Assembly: GCA_003022845.1 (NCBI GenBank)
Contig: PXSF01000085.1
Span: 1,345-38,289 of the forward strand
DNA: 36,945 nucleotides
From: Halobacteriales archaeon SW_10_66_29
GTDB taxonomy: Archaea > Halobacteriota > Halobacteria > Halobacteriales > Haloarculaceae
Reading direction: 5' to 3'
Below the pieces are notes generated by a model. The model was given only the letters and a program-made list of their open reading frames with translations. It was not told the DNA's origin and ran no database searches. Position 1 is the first letter of the stretch; every line of letters starts with the position of its first letter. This document shows positions 8,349 through 18,178 of this stretch, piece by piece. The translations under genes and the position numbers were made by a program.

Positions 8349-10220
8349 ATGCCGCAGGATGGCAAGGGCAGTGATACCAGATCTGTCTCACGACGCGACG
8401 TACTGAAAACGACCAGCGGCGCGATCGCGGCGGGCGTTGTTGCCGGAACGGCAGCGGCGACGGAGGACGGACGCGTCGAAGTCAACGTCGGCTTTTCGAG
8501 CGAGGTGGGCGCTCAGGCGGCACGCGACGCGGCCGTCAACACCAAACGGGAGTTCAAGTTCGACGCGATGACAATCGAGGTACCAAAAGAGGGGGTTGAC
8601 GCCCTGAAGAACAACCCGAACATCCGGTACGTCGAGGAGAACGGCGAGATGCACGCGCTGGCCCAGTCGACGCCCTACGGGATCGAGAAGGTCGGCGCCG
8701 ACGCCGCGATCAGCGAGGGCGAGACCGCCGACGGCGCCGACGTCGCGGTGATCGACACGGGGATCGACACGACTCACGAGGACCTCGAAGCCAACCTCGG
8801 GGAGGGCTGGGCAGCGAGCGCCGCGGCCTGTCAGGACGACTGCGACGGCGGCTTCTACTGTGACCCGAACGGCATCAGCAGCTGTAACACCGAGTGGGAC
8901 GACGACAACGACCACGGCACCCACTGCGCCGGCACGGTCGGTGCGATCGACAACGACACCGGCGTCGTCGGCGTCGCCCCGGACGTGACGCTGCACGCCG
9001 TGAAGGTGCTTGACTGCTGTGGCAGCGGCTCCTACGACGACATCGCGGCCGGCATCGAGTGGGCCGCCGATCAGGGGTACGGCGTCGGCAGCCTGAGCCT
9101 CGGTGGCGACGCCTCCTCGGTCGTCAAGGACGCCTGCGCGTACGCACGCGACCGTGGAATGCTGCTGGTCGCCGCCGCGGGCAACTCCGGCTCGTGCTCG
9201 GACTGTGTCAGCTATCCGGCCGCCTACGACGAGTGTATCGCAGTCAGTGCGACCGACGAGAACGACGATCTGGCCGACTTCTCCTCGACCGGGCCGGAGG
9301 TCGAGCTCGCCGCACCCGGCGTGGACGTGCGCTCGACCATCCCCCGGAGCGACTACACGAAGTTCAGCGGGACCTCGATGGCCTGCCCGCACGTGGCGGG
9401 TGCCGGTGCGCAGCTGATGGCTAATGGCAACAGCGCTTCCGAGGCCCGCCAGCAACTCAACGAGACCGCCGAGGACATCGGCCTCTCGAGCAACGAACAG
9501 GGCAACGGCCGCCTCGACGTCGCTGCCGCACTCGGGATCGACGACGGCAGCGGCGACGACCCCGCCGAACTCTCCGTCTCGACCGGCGACGCGACGAACG
9601 TCGGCGAGACGTCGGCGACGCTGAACGGGAGCCTGGACGGGCTCGGCGGCGCCGACAGCGCGGACGTGTACTTCGAGTGGGGCCAGTCCGGCGGCGACCT
9701 CTCGAACGTCACCAGCGCGGAGACGCGCTCCTCGACTGGCTCGTTCAGCGACGACATCTCCGGGCTCTCCTCGGACACCACCTACGAGTACCGCGCGGTC
9801 GCCGACGCCAGCGACGGCTCGTCGGTCACCGGTAGCACCCGGTCGTTCACCACCAGCAGCGGCAGTTCCTGCTTCATCACGACGGCGACTGCCGACGAGA
9901 CGAGCACGCTGAACTCGCTGCGCCGCTTCCGTGACGAGTCGATGTCGGCGACGCCGGTCGGCCGCGGCATGGTCGGGCTGTACTACCGGATCAGTCCGCC
10001 GATCGCCGAGACCCTGGAGCGCTACCCCGAGAGCCGGACCGCAAACACCACCCGGTCGATCGTCCAGGCCTGTGCGGACATCTCCGACGAGCAGGACGGG
10101 ACGGATTCGCGGCTCGAGAGCGCCTTCCTCGGCGTCGTGCTCACGCAGCTGTACATCGTGGGCATCCTCACGGCCGCGTTCGGCCACGCCGGCATCCGGA
10201 TGAAAGAACTGCTGGAGTGA
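8349..10220 (+). CDS. Tat-exported S8 subtilisin-like protease (halolysin-like) with FN3-like domain and CFI-box C-terminal domain
   Basis: SRRDVLK Tat motif; I9-like propeptide (VRYVEENGEMHALAQ-like); triad blocks DVAVIDTGID, HGTHCAGT, GTSMACPHVAGAG; C-terminal CFITTATADETSTLNSLRRFRDESM...GLYYRISPPIAE. Confidence 0.93.
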   Translation: MPQDGKGSDTRSVSRRDVLKTTSGAIAAGVVAGTAAATEDGRVEVNVGFSSEVGAQAARDAAVNTKREFKFDAMTIEVPKEGVDALKNNPNIRYVEENGEMHALAQSTPYGIEKVGADAAISEGETADGADVAVIDTGIDTTHEDLEANLGEGWAASAAACQDDCDGGFYCDPNGISSCNTEWDDDNDHGTHCAGTVGAIDNDTGVVGVAPDVTLHAVKVLDCCGSGSYDDIAAGIEWAADQGYGVGSLSLGGDASSVVKDACAYARDRGMLLVAAAGNSGSCSDCVSYPAAYDECIAVSATDENDDLADFSSTGPEVELAAPGVDVRSTIPRSDYTKFSGTSMACPHVAGAGAQLMANGNSASEARQQLNETAEDIGLSSNEQGNGRLDVAAALGIDDGSGDDPAELSVSTGDATNVGETSATLNGSLDGLGGADSADVYFEWGQSGGDLSNVTSAETRSSTGSFSDDISGLSSDTTYEYRAVADASDGSSVTGSTRSFTTSSGSSCFITTATADETSTLNSLRRFRDESMSATPVGRGMVGLYYRISPPIAETLERYPESRTANTTRSIVQACADISDEQDGTDSRLESAFLGVVLTQLYIVGILTAAFGHAGIRMKELLE

Positions 10221-10289
10221 CGACTGCGACCGGATCGACCGCTGATCGACGACTGCACACGCGGATCATGTTTCGGCTGGCACCCCCTG

Positions 10290-10400
10290 ATAGTGATTGT
10301 TGTGACTCGTTACCGCCGTGTATTCGCCAGACGCCAGTTTCGGGCCGTGAAACCGCCGCTACTGCGATATGGTGCCGAAAATACTCACAACAATCACTAT
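10290..10400. repeat. 111-bp segment bounded by a perfect 16-bp inverted repeat (candidate MITE)
   Basis: ATAGTGATTGTTGTGA at 10290-10305 and TCACAACAATCACTAT at 10385-10400 are exact reverse complements. Confidence 0.6.
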
Positions 10401-10453
10401 GAGCGGCTGTACTGGGCGACAGACCGATGTGACCGCAGCCCCAACTAGCACTG

Positions 10454-11422
10454 ATGGCGAGTGACTCAGACGACCGGTCCTCAGCCGCCCTGAGCACCGA
10501 AGAGCGACGCTGGCTCGAGCGCGTCCGCGCAGCTACGTCACTCTCACAGCTCCGGGAGATCACTGGCACCGACACCGATCACGACGCCTACATCGAGGCA
10601 AAGCCGACCTGGGAGCGGCTTCGGGGCCGCGAACTCGGCGAGCCCACGCCGTCCGAGGGGCTGCCGGGCGACCGGGTCGTCGTCGACAGCCAGCCGTTCC
10701 ACGTCCACGGCGTCACCCACGCCGACGCCGAGCCCGAACGGGAGTTCCTCCGGACCCACGTGAGCCAGTTCCTCGACCGGAACGCTGAGGTGCACTGCGA
10801 ACAGGGGATCCGGCCGATGTACTTCGAGGATTTCGATGCGGTTTCGGAGGCTGACGACTACCGGTGGGCGATGCACCACTGTCGGCGACTGGACATCAGC
10901 TCGCACATCGACGGCCTCATCGAGGAGACGTTCGACGAGGAGTCCCACGGCGTCACCGGGAACATCCGCTCGGCCGCCTCGCAGTTCCGCGAGGTGGCCT
11001 ACTCGCTCATCGAGTCGGGCGCCGACGTGTACGGCAAGACGTTCGCGGCCGCACTCGGCGACACCGCCTCGACGTTCCTGATGGACCACGAGCACCTCGC
11101 GACTGGCGAGGATTTCACTTCCCACGAACTGTCGAAAGCCGCCGCGGAGAACCCCGAGAAGCTGGTCGAACTCCAGTACTACTACAAGTGTGCCTTCCTC
11201 CCACAGCCGCTGGAGCGCGAGTGGCTCCGTCGTCACGACCACGAACTGGAGCTGTTCACCCACGCCCGCAACGAACGCATCGCGGCCTGGGCGCTGTATC
11301 ACACCGACGATGCCCCCGTCCACCTGATCGTCGGCGCCGCCCACCAGCCCGGCGTCTGCTACTATCTGCGGGCATACCGCGACGACGAGTGGGACTACGG
11401 CGAGTTCGAACTGGTCCCCTGA
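10454..11422 (+). CDS. Uncharacterised protein with TIKI/TraB-like motifs
   Basis: Two GX2H motifs (FHVHGVTHADAE and VHLIVGAAHQPGV) and HARNERIAAWAL, as in TraB/PrgY/TIKI families. Confidence 0.5.
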   Translation: MASDSDDRSSAALSTEERRWLERVRAATSLSQLREITGTDTDHDAYIEAKPTWERLRGRELGEPTPSEGLPGDRVVVDSQPFHVHGVTHADAEPEREFLRTHVSQFLDRNAEVHCEQGIRPMYFEDFDAVSEADDYRWAMHHCRRLDISSHIDGLIEETFDEESHGVTGNIRSAASQFREVAYSLIESGADVYGKTFAAALGDTASTFLMDHEHLATGEDFTSHELSKAAAENPEKLVELQYYYKCAFLPQPLEREWLRRHDHELELFTHARNERIAAWALYHTDDAPVHLIVGAAHQPGVCYYLRAYRDDEWDYGEFELVP

Positions 11423-11556
11423 TCCCGGTCGTTGTCCCCACCGGGCCGGTCCAGGACGACCGTCCGTAGCGCTCCCTCCTTCCGTGTGTCGATCATGTGT
11501 CCCCTGGCCCGTTCGTTTCCAAAGTTCTTTGGCTTTCCCGCCGTAAGCCGGGGGTG

Positions 11557-12255
11557 ATGGACGAAGCCGCGGCGACGCGTCGGGCAGCGCTCGACGCCGT
11601 CGAGGACGTCGAACCCGATCGGCTACACGAGCGGATCGCCGAACACGTGCAGGCCGGATCGATGGTCCCCGGTGTGCTGACGATTCTGAGCGTCCGCGCC
11701 GTCACCGACGGGGCGACGGGGGGCGCCAGCGCCGGCGACGATACCCTGCTGGACGCCGTCGAGCGGCGGGCGGCGGGCGTCCAGCTGATCTACGACGGCC
11801 TCCGGCTCACCCGACAGCTCTCCCACGACGAGCCCTGGACGACGGGCCACAAGGAAGCCGGCGACCTCGACGTGCTGGTCGCCGACGTCCTCGTCGCACG
11901 GGGCTTCTATCTCCTCTCGCGGACGACGGCAGCCACCACCGCCGTCGAGACGGTCCGCGCGTTCGGCCACGACCAGACCGTTCGCGAAACCCACGACGAC
12001 CCCGGACTGGACCGCAACCTCGAAGCCGACGTGGTCCGGCTGGCGATCGTCGCCGGCGCCGGTCTCCGCGAGACCGCACTCTCGCCGGGCGTCACCGAAC
12101 TCGCGGCGACGCTCGCAGGCGAGTTCGAAACCGACGCCGAGGCGGGGTTCGACGACGTCGAGCGCCTCGGGATGGAGACAATCGTCGACCGACTGGCCGC
12201 AGTCACGCCCGACACCGGGGTCGGCGAGGGGCTCACCACGTCGGTGGACGATTAA
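11557..12255 (+). CDS. Haloarchaeal conserved alpha-helical protein of unknown function
   Basis: 232 aa ORF with haloarchaeal codon bias; MDEAAATRRAALDAVEDVEPDRLHERIAEHVQAGSMVPGVLTILS. Confidence 0.7.
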   Translation: MDEAAATRRAALDAVEDVEPDRLHERIAEHVQAGSMVPGVLTILSVRAVTDGATGGASAGDDTLLDAVERRAAGVQLIYDGLRLTRQLSHDEPWTTGHKEAGDLDVLVADVLVARGFYLLSRTTAATTAVETVRAFGHDQTVRETHDDPGLDRNLEADVVRLAIVAGAGLRETALSPGVTELAATLAGEFETDAEAGFDDVERLGMETIVDRLAAVTPDTGVGEGLTTSVDD

Positions 12256-12298
12256 ATCGAAACGTTCAAACTCAGTTCGGGGCTACGCTTTGGTGCGC

Positions 12299-12370
12299 GC
12301 CTGGGTAGCTTAGCGGTAAAGCGCGTCCTTGGTAAGGACGAGAGCCCGGGTTCAAATCCCGGCCTAGGCT
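12299..12370 (+). tRNA. tRNA-Thr (anticodon GGT)
   Basis: Cloverleaf: acceptor GCCTGGG/CCTAGGC, anticodon stem CGTCC-TTGGTAA-GGACG, T arm CCGGG-TTCAAAT-CCCGG. Confidence 0.95.
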
Positions 12371-12573
12371 TGGGACGCCTGTTTTCGGGAGTTTCAGCTC
12401 CTCTCCGTAGATCGAGTATGATCGGGGTGAACGGACGAGTACCCGGTGGGAAAGCCGGTACCCCGACGCAGCCACGCGATTTTGAGGAACAATCAGGCAT
12501 AAAATTGACTTTGGGAAACGCGTTCAGCGCCGGCGGTCGACGAGTTCCGCGCCGACCGCCGCTGGGCCGACGA

Positions 12574-15225
12574 TCAGCCGACGATCACGACGGCGGTTTC
12601 GGTTTCGATCTCGAACTCGCCGTCGGCCACAACGAGCGTGTCGCCCTGCACCTCGAACTCGCCGTCCCCGATGGCGGCATCGATCGCACCGACGTCGTTG
12701 CCGAACTCCGGGCCGACCAGCGAGTAGTCCAGGTCGACATCGCTGATCTCCGTCGTGACGTCGGGTTCGCCGTCGAACGTTTCGATGGCGTCGGCGTGCA
12801 TCACGTCGGCGATGGCGTCGGCGAACCCGCCGACATCGCCGTACACCTCGACGCGGTCCAGTGTCTCGTTCAGCGCGAGGCCGTTCTCGGTCTTGTAGCG
12901 GCGCAGCGCCGAGATGGATTCCATCGCGGTCTCGCCGGCCGCGAGGTCAGCCTCGTACCCGCGGGCCGTCGGCCAGTCGGTCGTGTGCAGCGACTGCTCG
13001 CTGTCGTACAACCGATCGTGTAACTCCTCGGTGATGTGCGGCAGGAACGGCGCCCAGAGCTTCAGGAACGTCCGGTGTGCGGTGGCGAGCGCGTACTCCG
13101 TCGAGGGGTCGCCGCCGTCCGAGAGGCGCTGCTTGGCGATTTCGAGGTAGTCGTCGCAGAACGTCGCCCAGAAGAACGTCCGGAGTTCGTCCCGGGCCTT
13201 TGCGAACTCGTAGTTCTGGAAGCGGTCGGTGACCGACTCGACAGTCGCGTCGAGTTTCGCCAGCAGCCAGCGGTCGATGGCCGCCAGGTCGTCTGCGTGC
13301 GGGCGCTCGGGCTCGTCCTCGGGCGTGAGCTGGTCGACCAGCCGCGAGGCGTTCCACAGCTTCTGGAGCAGTCGCTCGCCGGCCTCGAGGTCGCCCTCGC
13401 GGTACGGGAAGTCGTCGCCGATGGAGGTCCCGGCAGCCCAGTAGCGGGCGGCGTCGACGGGGAACCCCGCGAGCACTTCGCGCGGCGAGATGACGTTCCC
13501 CCTGGAACTGGACATCGCCTCGCGGTTCTCGTCGAGCACCATCCCGTTGATCATCACGTTCTCGAACGGCACCTCGCCGGTGTGCTCGTAGCACTTCACG
13601 ACGGTGTGGAACAGCCAGAAGGAGATGATGTCGTGGCCCTGCGGCCGGAGCGTGAACGGGTACAGCTGGTCGCGCTCCATCGTGTACTCCTCCGCGTCGG
13701 GATCCCAGTCCCAGCCGGCGTTGATCAGCGGCGTCAGCGACGAGGTCGCCCACGTGTCGAACACGTCGGTTTCGGGCTCGAACTCCGTACAGCCACACTC
13801 GGGGCAGGCGTCGACGCCCGGCTCGTCCTCGATGGGTTCGACCGGCAGGCGCTCGCGGTCGGCGAGGATCACCTCGCCGCAGTCCGCGCAGTACCACACC
13901 GGGAACGGGATCCCCGAGTCGCGCTGCCGGGAGATACACCAGTCCCACTCTAACCCGTCGATCCAGTGCTCGTACCGCGAGAACATCTTCTCGGGGTACC
14001 AGTCCATCTGTCGGCCGGCCTCCAGGTACTCGTCGGTCCTGTCGAGGATCTCGACGTACCACTGCTCGGTGACGAGGTACTCGACCTCGACCTCGCAGCG
14101 CTCGTGGACCTGCACCGCGTGCTCGTGGTCGCGCGACTCCAGCAGGTAGCCCGCCTCGTCGAGGTCCTCGATGATCGCCTCGCGGGCCTCGCTGGTCGAG
14201 AGTCCCTCGTACTCGTCGGCGAGGTCGGTCATCGTCCCGGACTCGTCGATGGCGATCCGGAGGTCCAGGTCGTAGGCCTGGTACCACTCGATGTCGGTCT
14301 GGTCGCCGAACGTACAGCACATCACGATCCCACTCCCCGTTTCGAGGTCGACGCGGTCGTCCTCGATGATCGGCACCTCCTGGCCGAACAGCGGCACCCG
14401 CGCGGTGCCGCCGACGAGGTGCTGGTTCTCGTCGTCGTCGGGGTGGACGAACACGGAGACGCAGGCTGGCAACAGCTCCGGCCGCGTCGTCGAGATGGTG
14501 AACGCGTCACCCGTTTCGCCGGGACCGGCGTCGCCCTCGGGCGTCGAACCGTCGCCGTACTCGACGATCTCGAACGCGATGTCGTTGAACGAGGTGTGTT
14601 TGCGCTGGTCTTCCTGCTCGACCTGCGAGATGGCGGTCTCGCAGTCCGGACACCAGATCGTCGGCGCGCGCTGGCGGTACTCACGGCCCTTCTCGTAGAG
14701 ATCCAGGAAGGAGAGCTGTGAGATCCGCTGCACTCGGGGTTGGATCGTCTTGTAGGTGTTGTTCCAGTCGACCGAGACGGCCAGCGACTGGACGTCCTCG
14801 GTGAACGCCCGCTCGTAGTCCTCGCAGACGTTGCGGCACTTCTCCTGGAACTCCCGGCGGGAGAAGTCGCCGTGGTTGATCCCGAGTTCCCGCTCTGTCA
14901 GGCGCTCGGAGGCGATGCCGTTGTCGTCGTAGCCAAACGGGAAGTAGACGGCGTCGTCGTGCATCCGGTGGAAGCGGGCGACGAAGTCCTGCAGTGTGAA
15001 CTGGTAGAGGTGGCCCATGTGGAGGTTGCCCGACACCGTCGGCGGCGGCGTGTCGATGGTGTACTGGGTGTCGGCGTCGCCGTTCCTGTAGGCGTAGGTG
15101 CCTTCCTCGACCCACGTCTCCTGCCACCGGGGCTCGATGGCCTCGGGGTCGTATGCGCCCTCGATCGTCTGGTCGTCAGTCGATTCGCCCGTCCCGTCCT
15201 GTGGTGGTTCCTCTGTCTCGCTCAT
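12574..15225 (-). CDS. valS: Valyl-tRNA synthetase
   Basis: 883 aa ORF; PPPTVSGNLHMGHLYQFTLQD, CISRQRDSGIPFPVWYC, REAMSSSRGN; archaeal ValS architecture. Confidence 0.96.
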   Translation of the reverse strand: MSETEEPPQDGTGESTDDQTIEGAYDPEAIEPRWQETWVEEGTYAYRNGDADTQYTIDTPPPTVSGNLHMGHLYQFTLQDFVARFHRMHDDAVYFPFGYDDNGIASERLTERELGINHGDFSRREFQEKCRNVCEDYERAFTEDVQSLAVSVDWNNTYKTIQPRVQRISQLSFLDLYEKGREYRQRAPTIWCPDCETAISQVEQEDQRKHTSFNDIAFEIVEYGDGSTPEGDAGPGETGDAFTISTTRPELLPACVSVFVHPDDDENQHLVGGTARVPLFGQEVPIIEDDRVDLETGSGIVMCCTFGDQTDIEWYQAYDLDLRIAIDESGTMTDLADEYEGLSTSEAREAIIEDLDEAGYLLESRDHEHAVQVHERCEVEVEYLVTEQWYVEILDRTDEYLEAGRQMDWYPEKMFSRYEHWIDGLEWDWCISRQRDSGIPFPVWYCADCGEVILADRERLPVEPIEDEPGVDACPECGCTEFEPETDVFDTWATSSLTPLINAGWDWDPDAEEYTMERDQLYPFTLRPQGHDIISFWLFHTVVKCYEHTGEVPFENVMINGMVLDENREAMSSSRGNVISPREVLAGFPVDAARYWAAGTSIGDDFPYREGDLEAGERLLQKLWNASRLVDQLTPEDEPERPHADDLAAIDRWLLAKLDATVESVTDRFQNYEFAKARDELRTFFWATFCDDYLEIAKQRLSDGGDPSTEYALATAHRTFLKLWAPFLPHITEELHDRLYDSEQSLHTTDWPTARGYEADLAAGETAMESISALRRYKTENGLALNETLDRVEVYGDVGGFADAIADVMHADAIETFDGEPDVTTEISDVDLDYSLVGPEFGNDVGAIDAAIGDGEFEVQGDTLVVADGEFEIETETAVVIVG

Positions 15226-15417
15226 GGCTGGTGTCTCCGGGTGTTTCGGCGGGCCGTCCGGGTCGCCTGTGCGAATCCGCGGGGGGCGTCCGCTCGTTCC
15301 CCCCGGCCCGTGAACAGTGCGCGCGTCGAGTGGTGGAGCTAGTGGGGCGAAACCGCCCCTACTACGGGTACGAAAACGGGCGTGGCAGCCACGCGACGCG
15401 CCATTACGTGTTACTGG

Positions 15418-15603
15418 TTACGTCGAACGGATTAACGACTTCGGTTTCGCTCGCCTCACGGAGGCTGCGGACCCACCGGAGCTACGGCGAGGAGTCGAGT
15501 CCGTAGCGTTCGTCGTCGCGAACGCCTGCTCGAAGGCGGCGTCGTAGTCGAAGCCGACCGGGACGATGTGGGTCTGATACCTGGTACATGGGACTGGCGT
15601 CAT
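15418..15603 (-). pseudogene. Remnant of a HFX_2341/DUF6293-type regulator N-terminus
   Basis: 61 aa ORF containing QTHIVPVGFDYD, resembling the N-terminal signature of that haloarchaeal regulator family, followed by unrelated residues and an early stop. Confidence 0.4.
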
Positions 15604-15647
15604 TATAAACCACCAGTGTTCCGACCCTCCGTAGCTCGAACCCGGAA

Positions 15648-16175
15648 CTACTGCTTGTCAGGGGTGGATTCGTGTCCGGATTGCGACTGGGAACGGTCAG
15701 AGTGATCGTCTCCCTCTGGATTCTCGTCGCTCGGTTCCCCGTCGTCCGCGCTGCCGTCGCCAGCTTCGATCAGATCGTCGAACTGCGACCGGTAATCGGG
15801 GCCGAGTAACCGCCTGGGTTCCTCCAGTAGCGTCTCGTACAGTTCCCGCTGGCGCTTTTTGCGCTCGTAGGCGCTATACCGGGCGACGCCCAGCAGGGCC
15901 ACTCCCACCACGATGGCGGGGACAGCCAGTATCGACAGCGGGAGGGGCTTGGTCACTAGGATGGCGATACCGGTGAACGCGACGAAGACTCCGAGACTCC
16001 CCCAGGCCAGCAGTGACAGAAGCGGCCGGGTCGTCCCGACCTCCTGGAAGTACTGCGCGTAGGGGTCGACGGTCTCGCGTTCCTCCGGTGTCAACTCCGC
16101 GAGGGACGATTCGAGTTTCTGCCCGCGGCGCTCGCTCACCGTGCTGAAAAGCACGTCCCAGAGCCGGCGGCTCAT
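15648..16175 (-). CDS. Two-TM membrane protein with acidic C-terminal tail
   Basis: Hydrophobic segments LLAWGSLGVFVAFTGIAILV and LSILAVPAIVVGVALLGVA; ATG at 16175. Confidence 0.7.
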   Translation of the reverse strand: MSRRLWDVLFSTVSERRGQKLESSLAELTPEERETVDPYAQYFQEVGTTRPLLSLLAWGSLGVFVAFTGIAILVTKPLPLSILAVPAIVVGVALLGVARYSAYERKKRQRELYETLLEEPRRLLGPDYRSQFDDLIEAGDGSADDGEPSDENPEGDDHSDRSQSQSGHESTPDKQ

Positions 16176-16279
16176 GTAAAGCCTGTCGCGTTTCGAGTGT
16201 ATAACTGTGGGTGCCACGAAGAATCGTCGCGCTCGAACGAAACAGTATCGTCGCGGTGGCATCCTTCGCGAGGATCACG

Positions 16280-17350
16280 TCAAATCCGAGGTTCCTGTGA
16301 CTGCTGACCGCGAGCGGCGCTACATCCAGAAGCCTCGTCGTGAGCGCGTTTTCGCAGTTCCTCGTACAGCGCCACGAGGTCGTCGCCGACGGCGTCGAGC
16401 GTGAACTCCTCGGCTTTCTCCGCAGCGGCCGCGCCCAGGCGCTCGCGCTCCCCGGGGGAGTCACAGAGCCGCCGGAGCGGGGCCACGAACTGGTCGTCGC
16501 TTTTGAGACACTGCGCCCCGTCTTCCAGCCACTCGTAGGTGGGGATGTCGCGGATGACCGGCGGCTTGCCACAGGCCATCGCCTCCAGCAGCGCCATCCC
16601 CTCGTTCTCGTTTTTCGACGGCCAGAAGAACACGTCGCCGGCGGCGAACGCACCCCGGATGTCCTCCACGTAACCGGTGAACGTGCAGTTCTCGGGCGCC
16701 GCCCTGACGAGGCGGGTGGTCGCGCTGCTGCGGAGGAGGCGGTCGACCGTCCCGCCGCTGGGGTTGAGATAGCCGAACCAGACGAACTCGGTATCGGGCA
16801 TCCGCCGGGCGGTCTCGACGAACGTGCTCAGCCCCTTGCGCTCGATGACGTGGCCGACCATGAACACGACCGGCGGCTCCAGGTCGTAGCGGTCGAGGTA
16901 CTCCTCGCGGAGTCCAGCGTCGTCGAACCCCTCGATCTTGGCGGGGTCGAACCCGTTGCTGATGACGGTCTTGGGGACGTCGGCGTACGAGTCCAGCACC
17001 TCGCGATTGTGTTCGGAGGGGCAGACGATGTGGTCCGCCAGCGAGTACGCCCACGAGAGGTACGGTTCTGCGACGGTGGCGAGCGCGTCGAACCCACGGA
17101 AACTCTCCCTGAGGTCCGCAGCCGTCTGGTGGCCGTGGACCAGGACCGGCACGCCGGCCCCCCGTGCCCGTTTCGCGTAGTAAACCGACCGGGGACCCAT
17201 GTTGTTGAGATGCAGCAGATCGGCGTCGAGGATCGGGCTCGTCGTGTACTCGATGCCGGCCCGATCGAGGATCGTCCGCTGGTTCCGGACGGACTGGCGG
17301 TGCCCGCCCGTGATCTGTCGCTCCCACTCGAAGTAGTGGCTGACCAGCAT
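16280..17350 (-). CDS. GT4-type glycosyltransferase
   Basis: VVFMVGHVIERKGLSTFVETARRMPDTEFVWFG and PSKNENEGMALLEAMACGKPPVIRDIPTYEWLEDG (EX7E region). Confidence 0.92.
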   Translation of the reverse strand: MLVSHYFEWERQITGGHRQSVRNQRTILDRAGIEYTTSPILDADLLHLNNMGPRSVYYAKRARGAGVPVLVHGHQTAADLRESFRGFDALATVAEPYLSWAYSLADHIVCPSEHNREVLDSYADVPKTVISNGFDPAKIEGFDDAGLREEYLDRYDLEPPVVFMVGHVIERKGLSTFVETARRMPDTEFVWFGYLNPSGGTVDRLLRSSATTRLVRAAPENCTFTGYVEDIRGAFAAGDVFFWPSKNENEGMALLEAMACGKPPVIRDIPTYEWLEDGAQCLKSDDQFVAPLRRLCDSPGERERLGAAAAEKAEEFTLDAVGDDLVALYEELRKRAHDEASGCSAARGQQSQEPRI

Positions 17351-17511
17351 CTACCCTTACTGCCGGCGAGCCCGTACTTAAATCGTCGTCACTTGCTTCC
17401 GTCGTCCGGACCAGCCGGCTATTGCAACGAAGACTCGCTGATACAGTCGCTGGTGATCACGGCCGACAGTATGACCAGTAGATTGAACCTGCCGGGCAGT
17501 TAACGGGAACT

Positions 17512-18075
17512 ATGGACTCGACCTCCCGGGACGCAACGGTGCTGGTGGTCGACGACGAGGAGGCCGTTGCGGACGCCTACACCGCGCAGCTCGAGGGCGA
17601 GTACGAGACCCGCACGGCCTACAGCGGCAAGGAGGCACTGGAGACGGTCGACGACGGGGTGGACGTCGTCCTGCTGGACCGGCGGATGCCCGGCCGATCC
17701 GGGGACGAGGTGCTCGAACGGATCCACGAGCGGGGGCTGGACTGTCGGGTGGTCATGGTCACGGCAGTCGATCCGGACTTCGACATCGTCGACATGCCGT
17801 TCGAGGACTACCTCCAGAAGCCCGCGAGCCGGGAGGAGCTGTTTTCGGCCATCGAACAGCAGCTCGCAGCAACGGAGTACGACCAGCGCGTCACCGAGTA
17901 CATCGAGGTGACGACGAAACTCGGCCTGCTGGAACGGGAGAAATCCACGGTGGAACTGGAGTCGAACGACGACGTCGAGCGGCTCAGGGAGCGCAGCGAA
18001 CAGCTGCAGTCCGAACTCGACGAGGTCGTCGACCAGTTCGAGGACCCGGAAGACGCGTTCCGGGATCTGCTGTAG
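17512..18075 (+). CDS. Response regulator receiver with HalX C-terminal domain
   Basis: Receiver motifs VLVVDDEEAVADAYTAQLE, DVVLLDRRMPG, YLQKPASREEL; HalX-like helical tail. Confidence 0.92.
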   Translation: MDSTSRDATVLVVDDEEAVADAYTAQLEGEYETRTAYSGKEALETVDDGVDVVLLDRRMPGRSGDEVLERIHERGLDCRVVMVTAVDPDFDIVDMPFEDYLQKPASREELFSAIEQQLAATEYDQRVTEYIEVTTKLGLLEREKSTVELESNDDVERLRERSEQLQSELDEVVDQFEDPEDAFRDLL

Positions 18076-18178
18076 GCCGGCCGTCCCGCCAGCTATTTCC
18101 GGACACCGCTTGTAGCATCGGCTGTCGTGAGTACACTCATGACGTCATCATCACCGCCCTTCACGGGGCAGTTCACCA

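Noticed and set aside
12299-12500. tRNA-Thr as an integration (att) site
   Set aside because: No integrase and no second copy of the tRNA 3' end seen in the window.
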